A stretch of 64,000 nucleotides of DNA from Chloroflexota bacterium (GCA_016861025.1 BOKO01000015.1:62001-126000), one strand, 5' to 3'. Counted from the stretch's first letter, positions 42,460 to 53,611 are shown. Notes: generated by a model from the letters alone, not told the origin. Program-made: numbers and translations.

Positions 42460-43380
42460 ATGGCCGCTGAAAGCAAGAAACGAGGGCTTGGGCGCGGCCT
42501 CGGGGCCCTGATCATGGACACTGCACTCACACCGGCCGCCCCGGAGGTCGTCGCCCAGGCTGAGGCTGGTGGTGTACGGATGGTCGCCATCGACCATCTC
42601 CTTCCAAACCCGCACCAACCGCGCGCCCACTTCGACCCAACTGCGCTGGAGGAGCTTGCCGCATCGATCCGCACACACGGCATCATTCAGCCATTGGTTG
42701 TCACGGCGGCAGCCGATAAACCGGCGCATTTCTGGCTAGTTGCCGGCGAGCGTCGCTGGCGCGCTGCGCACATAGCTGGTCTGCGCGAAGTGCCTGTGAT
42801 CGTGCGCGAAGCGACGCCACAGCAGCTCATGGAATGGGCATTGGTCGAGAATGTCCAACGCGCCGATCTGAATCCGCTTGAGGAGGCGACTGCGTTTCAG
42901 GCATTGATGACAGAGTTTGGCTTGACGCAGGCCGAAGTCGCCGAGCGCGTTGGCAAGAGCCGCCCCGCCATCGCCAACAGCGTGCGTCTGCTCAGCCTTC
43001 CGGTCGAAGCGCAACAGGCTGTGATCGACGGCCAGATTTCGGCGGGACATGCGCGTGCGCTGCTCGGGTTGCCCGACCAGGCGGCAATCCGCCGCGCCCT
43101 TCCCGAAGTGATCAAACGCGATTTATCGGTGCGCCAAACGGAAGCGCTTGTGCGGCGATTGTGCGCTCAGCCGTCTGAACCATCGCCCGCTCAGGAAACT
43201 ACGAGTCCTGAACTGCAACAGCATCTACAATTTCTCGAAGACCGGTTTCGGTCGGCGCTGGGCACGAAAGTCAGCTTGAATCGCAACCCAGACGGCGCAG
43301 GCAAATTGATCGTACATTTCTACAGCGATGAAGATCTGGAATCGATCTATCGGCTGATTGCGGGCGAGGAGCATGGCTGA
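42460..43380 (+). CDS. parB: chromosome partitioning protein ParB/Spo0J
   Basis: This 306-residue CTPase and parS-binding protein begins with a basic KKRGLGRGLGALI peptide, which stimulates ParA. The ParB/Srx domain follows (40-130) with LLPNPHQPRAHFD, IIQPLVV, GERRWRAA and ENVQRADLNPLEEA. The HTH (145-190) is LTQAEVAERVGKSRPAIANSV. A dimer domain ends the protein. The CTP-binding residues (GERRWRAA, ENVQR) are intact. AAAGGGAGC lies upstream of the ATG. A parS site (TGTTTCACGTGAAACA type) was not found in the window. Its stop overlaps the next gene. Confidence 0.95.
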   Translation: MAAESKKRGLGRGLGALIMDTALTPAAPEVVAQAEAGGVRMVAIDHLLPNPHQPRAHFDPTALEELAASIRTHGIIQPLVVTAAADKPAHFWLVAGERRWRAAHIAGLREVPVIVREATPQQLMEWALVENVQRADLNPLEEATAFQALMTEFGLTQAEVAERVGKSRPAIANSVRLLSLPVEAQQAVIDGQISAGHARALLGLPDQAAIRRALPEVIKRDLSVRQTEALVRRLCAQPSEPSPAQETTSPELQQHLQFLEDRFRSALGTKVSLNRNPDGAGKLIVHFYSDEDLESIYRLIAGEEHG

Positions 43381-44458
43381 CGCGCCTCCGCCGCGGCTGG
43401 CGACGCGCAAAATCGATGACCGTTCGGTCGGATTCCTGGTCGCCGGCGCCAGCCATGTGTTGACGCATTGGATGCACCAGGCGATTTGGGGACAACCGCC
43501 GGCAGTCGGCGGGCGCGATGTTGCCGGCGCCTATGTTGCCGCGTTGTACAGCCACAATGCTCGTTTTGCACGACGTTTCGCCGACGCACACGGCATTGTT
43601 CACGCTGGCGATGATCTGGCGGCGTTGCTCAACCGCCGCGAAATTCGCTGCGTTTATGTAGGCAATCACCCCCGCCACCATGCCGAGACAGTGCATGCTG
43701 CACTGCTGGCCGGCAAGCATGTGTTATGTGAACCGCCCATCAGCGATAGCCTGGAAGAATGTCAGGAACTCGAACAGATGGCGCATCATCGCGGGCTGGT
43801 GCTGGCGGCAAACTATGTCTGGCGCTCCACCGGCGTGGTGCGCCGTCTGCGCGAAATGCTCCACGCCGACGCCATCGGTGAAGTGCTGGGAGCGCGCATC
43901 GACAACTTGCTGCCTTTGCCGCTTGACCGGCAAACGTGGCGCATCCAACAGCCATTTGGCGGCGTGCTTTGGGACAGGCTGTTGCATGACGCCGATCTGC
44001 TGACCTTTCTGTTTCTCAACCAACCTGCGGAGATTCAGTCGCACAGCCTGCAAACGCTGCTCGGAAGCGAGTGCGAGGAGGACGTGCTGCACACGATTTG
44101 GCTGCGCGGCGGATTGCCTGCCATCGTACACGACTCGTTTGCACTGCCCCATGCGCCGGTGAGCATCATCATCTACGGCGGCGCCGGCAGCCTGCACGCC
44201 GTACATTGTGAACCGGGCAACAGGCAGAGTCAGCTCATCGTGAACCGCGGAGAGCAGCAGCGAGCAGTTGACATTGATGTCATCGATCCATATCGCGCCA
44301 GTGTTGCACGCTTTCTCGCTGCGATTCGTTTGGGAGAGACGCCGCTTGCGACGCCGCTTGACGATCAGAGCGCCGTTGCCTGTGTGTTGGCGGCCCAGCA
44401 GTCGTTGCAGCAAAAACAACAGATTTTCGTGAAACAAATTCGACATAGAGTTACGTAA
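43373..44458 (+). CDS. Gfo/Idh/MocA-family oxidoreductase
   Basis: This 361-residue NAD(P)-dependent oxidoreductase starts at an ATG (43373) that overlaps the parB stop by eight bases, behind GAGGAGC. The Rossmann half runs VGFLVAGASHVLTHWM, YVAALYSHNARFARRFAD, VYVGNHPRHHAETVHAALLAGKHVLCEPPI (shown as HHAETVHAALLAGKHVLCE). The usual EKP lysine of the family reads EPP here, so the catalytic lysine equivalent is missing. The C-terminal beta-sheet domain starts near residue 130. Function on a sugar or inositol derivative is family inference and is weakened by the missing lysine. The neighbour parB is not functionally related. Confidence 0.75.
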   Translation: MADAPPPRLATRKIDDRSVGFLVAGASHVLTHWMHQAIWGQPPAVGGRDVAGAYVAALYSHNARFARRFADAHGIVHAGDDLAALLNRREIRCVYVGNHPRHHAETVHAALLAGKHVLCEPPISDSLEECQELEQMAHHRGLVLAANYVWRSTGVVRRLREMLHADAIGEVLGARIDNLLPLPLDRQTWRIQQPFGGVLWDRLLHDADLLTFLFLNQPAEIQSHSLQTLLGSECEEDVLHTIWLRGGLPAIVHDSFALPHAPVSIIIYGGAGSLHAVHCEPGNRQSQLIVNRGEQQRAVDIDVIDPYRASVARFLAAIRLGETPLATPLDDQSAVACVLAAQQSLQQKQQIFVKQIRHRVT

Positions 44459-44472
44459 ACTATTACAGCAGA

Positions 44473-44501
44473 TTGATCCTTACAAGAGACTGTGCTAAGA
44501 T
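44473..44501 (+). promoter_or_regulatory. promoter of the CarH-like gene
   Basis: TTGATC (44473-44478), a 17-base spacer and TAAGAT (44496-44501) lie about 100 bases before the gene. A TTGC-N11-GCAA dyad follows immediately (44501-44519), downstream of the -10, and could be an operator. Confidence 0.5.
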
Positions 44502-44605
44502 TGCAAAAGCTTGACGCAATCTATCGACTGGATTTGTGTGTGCTCCAAATGCAAGCAACCAACGGGTGAGAACAAACGTGCAATGAAACAAGGTGGATGG
44601 GCGCC

Positions 44606-45625
44606 GTGGTCACGACAATTCGGCTAAACGAGTACTCAACTACACCTCTGTACAATATCAAAGCGGTCGTACAATCAACAAGCATCAGTCCGAGCACATT
44701 GCGCGCCTGGGAGCGTCGTTACAATATGTGCCAGCCGCAGAGATCGGAGAGCGGCTATCGACTTTACTCTGACCGCGACGTGGCGATCATTCGCTGGCTT
44801 AAGGCGCAAGTGGATGCTGGCATGTCTATCAGCCAGGCGGTTTCATGGCTGCAATCGATCATCGAACAGTCGCCGTCTGATGAACAGGCTGCGCTACCTG
44901 ATCCAAACGGACGCGTGCTGGAGACGCCAAGCATTGTGGCGCCCACGCGCCTCGACCTTGAGAATTTTGCCAATTTGCAAGAACAATTGCTGTACGCGTT
45001 GCTTAACTACCAAGAAGATGAAGCTGAGGCGACGTTGGCGCGCTCCTTTGCGCTTTACCCGGTCGAGCATGTCGGCGAACACATCATCATGCAGGTGCTC
45101 GTGGAGATCGGCGAACGCTGGCATCGCGGCGAGCTGAGCATCACACGCGAGCACTATGCGACCAATTATTTGATTCAGCGGCTGGCTGCAATTTTGCGCG
45201 CCGTCCCGAATGTAACCACCCGACCGCTGATTTGGGTGGGCTGTGCACCCGGTGAATTGCATGAAATCGGCGCTCTGCTTCTGTCGATTTATTTACGCCG
45301 CGCCGGCTACACAGTTCGCTATCTTGGACAAAACCTGTCGGCCGACGATCTGGTGGAAGAAGTGCGGGCGGTCAGACCTGACATGGTGCTGTTCAGCGCC
45401 ACCACCATCGATGCTGCGAAAAATCTGCGCCCACTGTGTGAGTTGCTGGCCAGCATCGAATCGCCTCGACCGATCATTGGCTATGGTGGGCGAGCGTTCA
45501 ATGTCCGCCCCGAACTGCGCAATGAAATTGCCGGCGTCTATTTGGGCGAAACGGCCGTGGAGGCCGTTGAGGGCATCCGCGAGCTACTTTCTGAACATCC
45601 GCGCCGCGGTGTCCACAACTCGTAA
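44606..45625 (+). CDS. carH: CarH/LitR-type B12-dependent light-sensing MerR regulator
   Basis: This 339-residue repressor has a MerR winged HTH (10-80, YNIKAVVQSTSISPSTLRAWERRY, then GYRLYSDRDVAIIRWL). A four-helix B12-cap (110-195) carries the W-x9-EH signature (Trp172, Glu182, His183), and a Rossmann B12-binding domain (203-330) has APGELHEIGALLL with the cobalt-ligand His219 and a later YLGQNLSADDL. These residues define CarH, which binds adenosylcobalamin in the dark, forms DNA-binding tetramers and falls apart in light. The GTG at 44606 sits nine bases after AGGTGG; an ATG at 44597 is too close to it. It is followed by a polyprenyl-synthetase-like gene and a Crp/Fnr gene. Carotenoid or photolyase genes, common targets, are not in the window. 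Confidence 0.85.
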   Translation: MVTTIRLNEYSTTPLYNIKAVVQSTSISPSTLRAWERRYNMCQPQRSESGYRLYSDRDVAIIRWLKAQVDAGMSISQAVSWLQSIIEQSPSDEQAALPDPNGRVLETPSIVAPTRLDLENFANLQEQLLYALLNYQEDEAEATLARSFALYPVEHVGEHIIMQVLVEIGERWHRGELSITREHYATNYLIQRLAAILRAVPNVTTRPLIWVGCAPGELHEIGALLLSIYLRRAGYTVRYLGQNLSADDLVEEVRAVRPDMVLFSATTIDAAKNLRPLCELLASIESPRPIIGYGGRAFNVRPELRNEIAGVYLGETAVEAVEGIRELLSEHPRRGVHNS

Positions 45626-45662
45626 TTTCAAAAACGGACTCTAAACACAAGACTCACCTATC

Positions 45663-46385
45663 ATGAACCCAACCGCCCGCCAGCAGTTCGAGACAGAGCT
45701 TGCACAGGTGGAGCAACGCATCGACGAAGAGATCGCCGGTCTGTTTCCGCCCTTCAGCCAGATGGTGACAGCGCAACTGCAACACAGTCGTCCGTTGCTG
45801 CGCGCTGCCGTCGTGCTTGCCGCCGGCGTGGCCGCAGAGGATCATGAGACGCTGCGCGAACAACGCATCAACCTGGCAGCCGCTTTGGAAATGTTGCACC
45901 TCGCCATCAACGTGCACATCGTTCTAGGCGGAACAGTCGGGGGGGACGCGCCCAATTCGTCGCTGCTTGGCAGCACGATCCTGGCCGGCGACTACTGCTT
46001 CAGCCGCTCCGCCAGCCTGGCCGTGCGCACAGGCGATCAACAGGTGGTGGAGATCTTCTCGAATGCACTCAAACGGGTGAGCGAAGGACATCTGCGCCGT
46101 CTGTTCGATCCTGCCGGCGAGTCATATCATGAGGATCGCGAACTCTATCTCGCAGGTGTTGAGGCGGCGACAAAGTTGGCGCGCTGGCCCACATCGGCGC
46201 GGAGCCAGGCGCTTCAGTTCGCCGAAGCGCTCGCTAACCAGACAGTATCTACAGTATCTGGCGTGAGAGCCTCGCAACCAATGCACCAAGAAGAACTTCA
46301 ACGCAATTTATCTCTCGAACAGAGCGATCGATGGTTTGCTTTCCTGAATTGGCAGGCAACGCAGCTATCGACACAGCAGCCTTAA
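45663..46385 (+). CDS. polyprenyl-synthetase-like protein lacking the catalytic Asp motif
   Basis: This 240-residue protein shows the trans-isoprenyl diphosphate synthase fold: HSRPLLRAAVVLAAG (normally GKRLRPxLVLLAA), AAALEMLHLAINVH (normally AVELIHTASLIHDD), TILAGDYCFSRSASLA (normally AVLAGDYLLARA) and VSEGHLRRLFD. The first Asp-rich motif DDxxD is replaced by IVLGG after the conserved His, and the C-terminal part with the second DDxxD is absent (family length about 320). It should therefore not make prenyl diphosphates, and may bind an isoprenoid or another protein. It lies 37 bases after the CarH-like gene and is probably co-transcribed, which suggests a link with light response or isoprenoid control. 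Confidence 0.7.
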   Translation: MNPTARQQFETELAQVEQRIDEEIAGLFPPFSQMVTAQLQHSRPLLRAAVVLAAGVAAEDHETLREQRINLAAALEMLHLAINVHIVLGGTVGGDAPNSSLLGSTILAGDYCFSRSASLAVRTGDQQVVEIFSNALKRVSEGHLRRLFDPAGESYHEDRELYLAGVEAATKLARWPTSARSQALQFAEALANQTVSTVSGVRASQPMHQEELQRNLSLEQSDRWFAFLNWQATQLSTQQP

Positions 46386-46987
<602 letters not shown>

Positions 46988-47725
46988 ATGAAAACCAGTC
47001 TGCGTGAGCTTCAAAACTTACAACTAGGCGCCCAGAACGTTGTTAATACGCCCGTTGCAACCGGCTTGCGTGTCAACAGCGTCCCACAAATGCTGACGGC
47101 ATTGCGAGAAGAAGATCCTGCATTTGATAAGGTTGTTAGCACCCAGCGCATTGAGCGTGGTCAACTCATCGCTTCGCCGGAAGCAATGGCTTCGCGCATG
47201 TACGTACTAATGAGCGGCAAAGCCAATCTGCTCTGCACGAACAATGAGGGGCGCCGTCTGGTGATTGCATCGTTGGAGCCGGGCGCAATTTTTGGCGAAG
47301 GCGCTCTAAGCGGGGCAATCGATCCCAATGTGTTTGCCGAAGCCGCTGAAGACTGCATCGTTTGGGTGATTCCAAAAAGTGAAGCCCGCAACATGACGAT
47401 GCAATATCCGATTCTCGGTTGGGGCATGCTTCAGACGTATGGGATGCGCCTGATGCAGGTCGAGAACAGCCTGGAGGATGTCGCCTACAAAAAATTGCCC
47501 GAACGGCTGGCTGCACTTCTCATCGAACTTGATCGCGATGGCAGCGGCGTCATTAAGGGCGTCAGTCATCAGGCGTTAGCTGATCGCCTGGGCACCTATC
47601 GTGAGACGGTCAGCGCCATCTTACGCGATTTCAAACGTCAAGGGTTGGTCGAATTGGGATACCGCCGCATCCGTATCGTCGATGCTGAAACGCTTCGCGA
47701 TGTTGGCGGCCTTTGGGAATGGTGA
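46988..47725 (+). CDS. Crp/Fnr-family transcription regulator
   Basis: This 245-residue regulator has a cyclic-nucleotide-binding-type beta-barrel (45-155, GQLIASPEAMASRMYVLMSGKANLL, LEPGAIFGEGALSG) and a C-terminal HTH_CRP domain (165-240, RLAALLIELDRDGSGVI, SHQALADRLGTYRETVSAILRDF). The phosphate-binding cassette (FGEGALSG) departs from the FGExAL..xxRSA pattern of cAMP binders, and no N-terminal cysteines for a 4Fe-4S cluster are seen, so the signal is unknown. The ATG at 46988 is chosen (AAGGA ten bases upstream); a TTG at 46982 is possible. Its promoter lies inside an inverted repeat. In Thermus a Crp/Fnr gene near carH (ldrP) is light-controlled. The arrangement here is similar. Confidence 0.82.
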   Translation: MKTSLRELQNLQLGAQNVVNTPVATGLRVNSVPQMLTALREEDPAFDKVVSTQRIERGQLIASPEAMASRMYVLMSGKANLLCTNNEGRRLVIASLEPGAIFGEGALSGAIDPNVFAEAAEDCIVWVIPKSEARNMTMQYPILGWGMLQTYGMRLMQVENSLEDVAYKKLPERLAALLIELDRDGSGVIKGVSHQALADRLGTYRETVSAILRDFKRQGLVELGYRRIRIVDAETLRDVGGLWEW

Positions 47726-47774
47726 TCGTCTTCAACCGCAACACCCGATCTCTTGATCCGCAACCGATAGCTTC

Positions 47775-47818
47775 GGTGGGAATTACAACTTCGCGTAATT
47801 CCCACCTTTTTCGTTTTT
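47775..47818 (+). terminator. strong intrinsic terminator after the Crp/Fnr gene
   Basis: GGTGGGAATTAC (47775-47786) pairs perfectly with GTAATTCCCACC (47795-47806) around AACTTCGC, followed by TTTTTCGTTTTT. It insulates the Crp/Fnr gene from rho. Confidence 0.92.
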
Positions 47819-47862
47819 GACGACGATTCATAATCACTGGTAAAATTAACTTTTTAGATGAG

Positions 47863-47891
47863 TTGACGTTAGGCTGTTCTGCTGCTATAAT
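47863..47891 (+). promoter_or_regulatory. rho promoter
   Basis: TTGACG (47863-47868), a 17-base spacer and TATAAT (47886-47891) give predicted initiation near 47898, directly before a hairpin at 47906-47929. The distance to the rho start is about 360 bases. Confidence 0.78.
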
Positions 47892-48260
47892 AATTTAGCA
47901 CTTTGGGAAAATCACCGGTTGGATTTTCCTGACTTCCCTGACTGTTTTTCCCAAGTCGTCTGCATTGCCAGCCGTCCACAAGGAAAGATTACGATCACTC
48001 CCACCAGTAGACAGCGCTGCTGTGTGAATAGTTTAATCACGCAAACACATACTTCTTGATTTGATGGTCTGGCGGCAAAATCGCTCGCCTGATGACTTGC
48101 TGACACAGACTCGATGCAAACTCCAGAAGGTATTCGGCCGCTGAGACAAACCGCCAGCGCATAACACAAACATCGACCCATCACTCACATTATCGCTAGA
48201 CAATCTCTTTTTCGGGCGAGATCGCCCGCACAATTACTTATACTAGAAGGATGATAGGAT

Positions 48261-49538
48261 ATGCTGGATACAAGCATTCCCCTGGATCAAATGACGATCG
48301 GACAATTAGAAGAATTGAACCTTGACGAGCTGCGCGAAATTGCGCGCGCAGCCAACGTCACCGGATATACACGGCTGAAAAAGTATGACCTGATTATGCG
48401 CCTGCTGCGCGCCAGCGCTGAACAGGCGGGCTATATCTTTGGCGGCGGCATTTTGGAGATTGTTCAAGACAATATCGGCTTCCTGCGCAGCGACCATCTG
48501 CTGCCAGGGCCGGAGGATGTCTATGTCAGCCAAAGCCAGATTCGCCGCTTTGGTCTGCGCACAGGCGATCTGATCATCGGACAGGTGCGTCCTCCTAAAG
48601 AGACGGAGAAATATCATGGACTGCTCAAAGTGGAAGCAGTCAATGGTCTTGACCCTGAAGAAGCCAAAAAGCGCCCCGTCTTTGAAAAGATGACGCCGAT
48701 CTTTCCGAACGAACAAATTCTGCTCGAAACTCGGCCCAACGTCATCTCAACGCGCATGATCGACCTGCTCTCACCGATCGGGCGTGGGCAGCGCGGTCTG
48801 ATCGTCAGCCCGCCCAAAGCAGGCAAGACAACCGTGCTCAAGCGCATCGCCAACGGCATCACCACCAATTACAAAGATATTCATCTCATGGTTGTGCTCA
48901 TCGGTGAGCGCCCGGAAGAGGTGACTGACATGGATCGCTCGGTCGAAGCGGAGGTCGTCAGCAGCACCTTCGACGAGCCGGTGCAAAACCATGTGCGCGT
49001 GGCGGAGATGGCGCTCGAACGCGCCAAACGCCTGGTGGAGGGTGGACGCGATGTCGTGATTTTGCTCGACAGCATTACGCGCCTTTCGCGTGCATATAAC
49101 CTCACTGTACCGCCTTCTGGCCGCACATTGTCGGGCGGCATCGACCCGGCGGCGCTCTATCCGCCCAAACATTTCTTTGGCGCCGCTCGCAATCTTGAAG
49201 AAGGCGGCAGCCTGACGATCATTGCCACCTGTCTGGTCGACACCGGCAGCCGCATGGACGACGTCATCTATGAAGAGTTCAAAGGCACCGGCAACATGGA
49301 ACTCCACCTCAGCCGCAAACTGGCGGAGCGGCGCATCTTCCCGGCGTTCGACATCGAGCGCAGCGGCACACGCGCCGAGGAAAAACTGCTCGACGCCGAA
49401 ACGCTCTCGAAAGTCTATACGCTGCGGCGCATGATCGACGCCATGGGCGGCGGCAGCGAGGCGATCCTGCCGATCATTGAACGCATGAGCCGCACGCGTG
49501 ACAACCGCGAGTTCCTCGACACGCTCACGAAACGATAG
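48261..49538 (+). CDS. rho: transcription termination factor Rho
   Basis: This 425-residue hexameric RNA-dependent ATPase is of standard length. The N-terminal Rho_N helix bundle (IGQLEELNLDELREIARAANV) precedes the OSB RNA-binding domain (YIFGGGILEIVQDNIGFLR). Walker A is SPPKAGKTTVLKRIA, the arginine-rich region is VIGERPEEVTDM with L replaced accordingly (LIGERPEEVTDMDRSV), and the Q/R loops and GGIDPAALYPPKHFFGAARNLEEGGSLT region (shown in part: GGIDPAALYPPKHFF) are intact. Bicyclomycin-contact residues look normal. A long structured leader precedes it, as expected for an autoregulated rho. A terminator follows at 49580. Confidence 0.97.
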   Translation: MLDTSIPLDQMTIGQLEELNLDELREIARAANVTGYTRLKKYDLIMRLLRASAEQAGYIFGGGILEIVQDNIGFLRSDHLLPGPEDVYVSQSQIRRFGLRTGDLIIGQVRPPKETEKYHGLLKVEAVNGLDPEEAKKRPVFEKMTPIFPNEQILLETRPNVISTRMIDLLSPIGRGQRGLIVSPPKAGKTTVLKRIANGITTNYKDIHLMVVLIGERPEEVTDMDRSVEAEVVSSTFDEPVQNHVRVAEMALERAKRLVEGGRDVVILLDSITRLSRAYNLTVPPSGRTLSGGIDPAALYPPKHFFGAARNLEEGGSLTIIATCLVDTGSRMDDVIYEEFKGTGNMELHLSRKLAERRIFPAFDIERSGTRAEEKLLDAETLSKVYTLRRMIDAMGGGSEAILPIIERMSRTRDNREFLDTLTKR

Positions 49539-49579
49539 TCGATCAAGCTTTTCCTTCCTACGCAAAACCTACGATTGGG

Positions 49580-49618
49580 CGACGATCCCTGCACAATGTG
49601 GCGGGATCGTCGTTTTTT
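49580..49618 (+). terminator. intrinsic terminator after rho
   Basis: CGACGATCCC (49580-49589) pairs perfectly with GGGATCGTCG (49603-49612) around a 13-base loop, followed by TTTTTT. Confidence 0.93.
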
Positions 49619-49643
49619 GAGGGCGTCAAAGGCTTTCAACCAC

Positions 49644-49672
49644 TTGGCAAGCCATCCACAAGATGCTAAAAT
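49644..49672 (+). promoter_or_regulatory. promoter of the LysM-M23 gene
   Basis: TTGGCA (49644-49649), a 17-base spacer and TAAAAT (49667-49672) lie about 110 bases before the ATG at 49782. Confidence 0.6.
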
Positions 49673-49781
49673 CAGCGATTGTCATGGTTGATTTGGTTTC
49701 TGCCAGGATGTTTTCGGGCTATGAGCATTGTTACAGCAGCTTACGCCCTATCCAAACCTGACGATCTGGAGACTTTAGTGT

Positions 49782-51104
49782 ATGACAAGTGAAGCCAATA
49801 CTCATTTTGGCAAGACCCAGTCGGGGAACGCCAGGCTCCACCACATTGAGCTGCACGGCAAACAAGACTTACTCCCCATTCAAAGTCAAGAGTACATCCC
49901 GACTTCTTCTCCTCGTTCATCAAACCTAATTTCAACAAATCTGGATCGGGCGACCGGCGCCGGATATGCGGCAATGCAGCCTGTGCAGAGCGCGCATTTT
50001 GGTCGAATAGGCGTGATCGATCAGGTGTTGCAGAGCGCCGCCGATCAAATGCAGCGCGTGCTGGCCGATCAGGTCACGCCGTTGCGATTGGCCGGCCATC
50101 TTGCAGTCTTGATGATAGCGGCGGTCGTGCTGATTCTTAGTCAGGTGTCGATTCCAGAATGGGATTTAAGTCTCGAGGCGACCCCTGTTGCGGTGACAGG
50201 CAGCTTTGCGGAGGCGTCGACGCAGAATCGCTACGGAGCTTTGGATGCGGCGGCCCAACTTGGCAGCGATTCATTGAAGCCCAATACGGTGCTCAATTTT
50301 GTTGATCGGTCACCCAAGAATGTCACACAAGAGAACTCTCGCCCCGAAGTGTTCTACTACTCCGTCAAGGCAGGCGACACTGTGCTGGGGATTGCAAAAC
50401 GCTTCGGGCTGCAGCCGGAAACGCTCATGTGGTCAAACTCCTTCATCGAACAAAACCCAGATCGATTGAAAATTGGCGACCAGGTGCGCATTCTGCCTGT
50501 CGATGGCGTGTTACACGTGGTCAAGCGCGGCGACACACTCTCCGGCATCGCCAGCAAATATGAAACTGATATGCAATCGATCGTACAGTACGCCGCTAAT
50601 GGCATGACAAGCGTCAACGACCCGCTGCCGATCGGCAAAGAGATCGTGGTGCCGGGCGGCACGAAGCCTTATGTGGCGCCCACTGTCGGCAACGCCTCGA
50701 CGGCTTATTCGGTGGCGCGACCGGCGGGCGCCCTGGCGGGTTCGGGCAACTTTAGTTGGCCTGCCGCTGGCTACATCAGCCAGGGCTACTGGCGCGGCCA
50801 TCCGGCGATCGACATTGCAGGCTGGCTTGGCGCACCGGTCACGGCGGCTGACTCCGGTTACGTTGTGTTGGCTGGCGGTGGTTGGAACGGCGGCTATGGC
50901 AACTATGTCATCATCGACCATGGCAACGGCTTCACAACCCTCTACGCTCACCTGAACTCGATCTTCGTCAAGCCGGGTGAAACGGTCAGCCGCGGGCAGC
51001 AGGTTGGCACAATGGGCAACACCGGCAACAGCACCGGCGCCCATCTCCATCTTGAGATACGCTATAACGGCGTGCCCTACAATCCGGCGAACTATCTCAA
51101 GTAA
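49782..51104 (+). CDS. LysM and M23 peptidase, membrane-anchored
   Basis: This 440-residue envelope protein has a cytoplasmic N-terminus of about 100 residues, one TM helix (about 105-125, LAVLMIAAVVLILSQV), two LysM domains (190-235, FYYSVKAGDTVLGIAKRFGL; 238-285, HVVKRGDTLSGIASKY) and a C-terminal M23/LytM domain (320-440). Zinc ligands are visible: HPAIDIAG (His-x3-Asp) and HLHLEIR (HxH), with the catalytic-type histidine in YAHLNS. All residues of an active endopeptidase are present, so it should cut peptidoglycan cross-bridges; whether a canonical peptidoglycan substrate exists depends on the host. The long cytoplasmic part before the TM helix is unusual. Confidence 0.88.
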   Translation: MTSEANTHFGKTQSGNARLHHIELHGKQDLLPIQSQEYIPTSSPRSSNLISTNLDRATGAGYAAMQPVQSAHFGRIGVIDQVLQSAADQMQRVLADQVTPLRLAGHLAVLMIAAVVLILSQVSIPEWDLSLEATPVAVTGSFAEASTQNRYGALDAAAQLGSDSLKPNTVLNFVDRSPKNVTQENSRPEVFYYSVKAGDTVLGIAKRFGLQPETLMWSNSFIEQNPDRLKIGDQVRILPVDGVLHVVKRGDTLSGIASKYETDMQSIVQYAANGMTSVNDPLPIGKEIVVPGGTKPYVAPTVGNASTAYSVARPAGALAGSGNFSWPAAGYISQGYWRGHPAIDIAGWLGAPVTAADSGYVVLAGGGWNGGYGNYVIIDHGNGFTTLYAHLNSIFVKPGETVSRGQQVGTMGNTGNSTGAHLHLEIRYNGVPYNPANYLK

Positions 51105-51120
51105 TTTCAGCGAGTGATAA

Positions 51121-51156
51121 AAAAAAGCCGCACCAATTTCTGGTGCGGCTTTTTTA
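51121..51156. terminator. bidirectional terminator between the M23 gene and fumC
   Basis: AAAAAAGCCGCACCA (51121-51135) pairs with TGGTGCGGCTTTTTT (51141-51155) around ATTTC. The A-run and T-run make it work on both strands, serving the two convergent genes. Confidence 0.93.
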
Positions 51157-51176
51157 GTTCGTCTATCACAACCCTT

Positions 51177-51198
51177 CAGAAAGCTCCGAAGCTTTCTG
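51177..51198. repeat. REP-like hairpin CAGAAAGCT-CCGA-AGCTTTCTG
   Basis: This is a perfect 9-bp stem with a four-base loop, between the bidirectional terminator and the fumC stop. Its sequence is a close variant of the hairpin at 16345-16364. Confidence 0.65.
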
Positions 51199-51214
51199 GA
51201 TGATGATCACAACA

Positions 51215-52621
<1,407 letters not shown>

Positions 52622-52797
52622 AAATATGCTCCTTATTCGTTTCAAATTGTTGTGAGAGTCACAAAATTTATTGCGGATGGGTGTAGCGAAAGCTGATCTG
52701 CTACACCTACAATTTGCCGTATCATCACCGTCTTGATTGTAACATCCATCACAAGACAACCAGAAAAGCGACGACAGTCGGGCAACGTCCAAACGAT

Positions 52798-52826
52798 TTG
52801 ACACCCGGTTTACGCTTGTTTACAAT
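52798..52826 (+). promoter_or_regulatory. promoter of the two-component operon
   Basis: TTGACA (52798-52803), a 17-base spacer and TACAAT (52821-52826) give a leader of about 38 bases to the ATG at 52871. Confidence 0.78.
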
Positions 52827-52870
52827 CGACGCAGGAGAATCAACCAAACCAACCGAAGTGGAATTTTTTT

Positions 52871-53548
<678 letters not shown>

Positions 53549-53611
53549 GGAGAGGCGTCCGCTGCAGCCGCCTGACGCGCCACGCTGCACGCCGGTCGCC
53601 GGTCGTTCTGC

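Larger units (their letters stand above)
47726..48260 (+). other. 535-base region: Crp terminator, rho promoter and long rho leader
   Basis: It holds the terminator at 47775-47818, the promoter at 47863-47891 and a rho leader of about 360 bases. The leader has a 5' hairpin (GGAAAATC/GATTTTCC, 47906-47913 and 47922-47929) and a late GC hairpin (CGGGCG/CGCCCG, 48213-48228). No long open frame is convincing within the leader. Confidence 0.65.

Noticed and set aside
41629..43380. parS site within parAB
   Set aside because: No TGTTTCACGTGAAACA-like sequence is present in or around the genes.
44461..44530. Three 11-base direct repeats expected of a CarH operator
   Set aside because: No clear set of T-n2-ACA repeats could be aligned over the carH promoter. 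Only the TTGC/GCAA dyad was kept.
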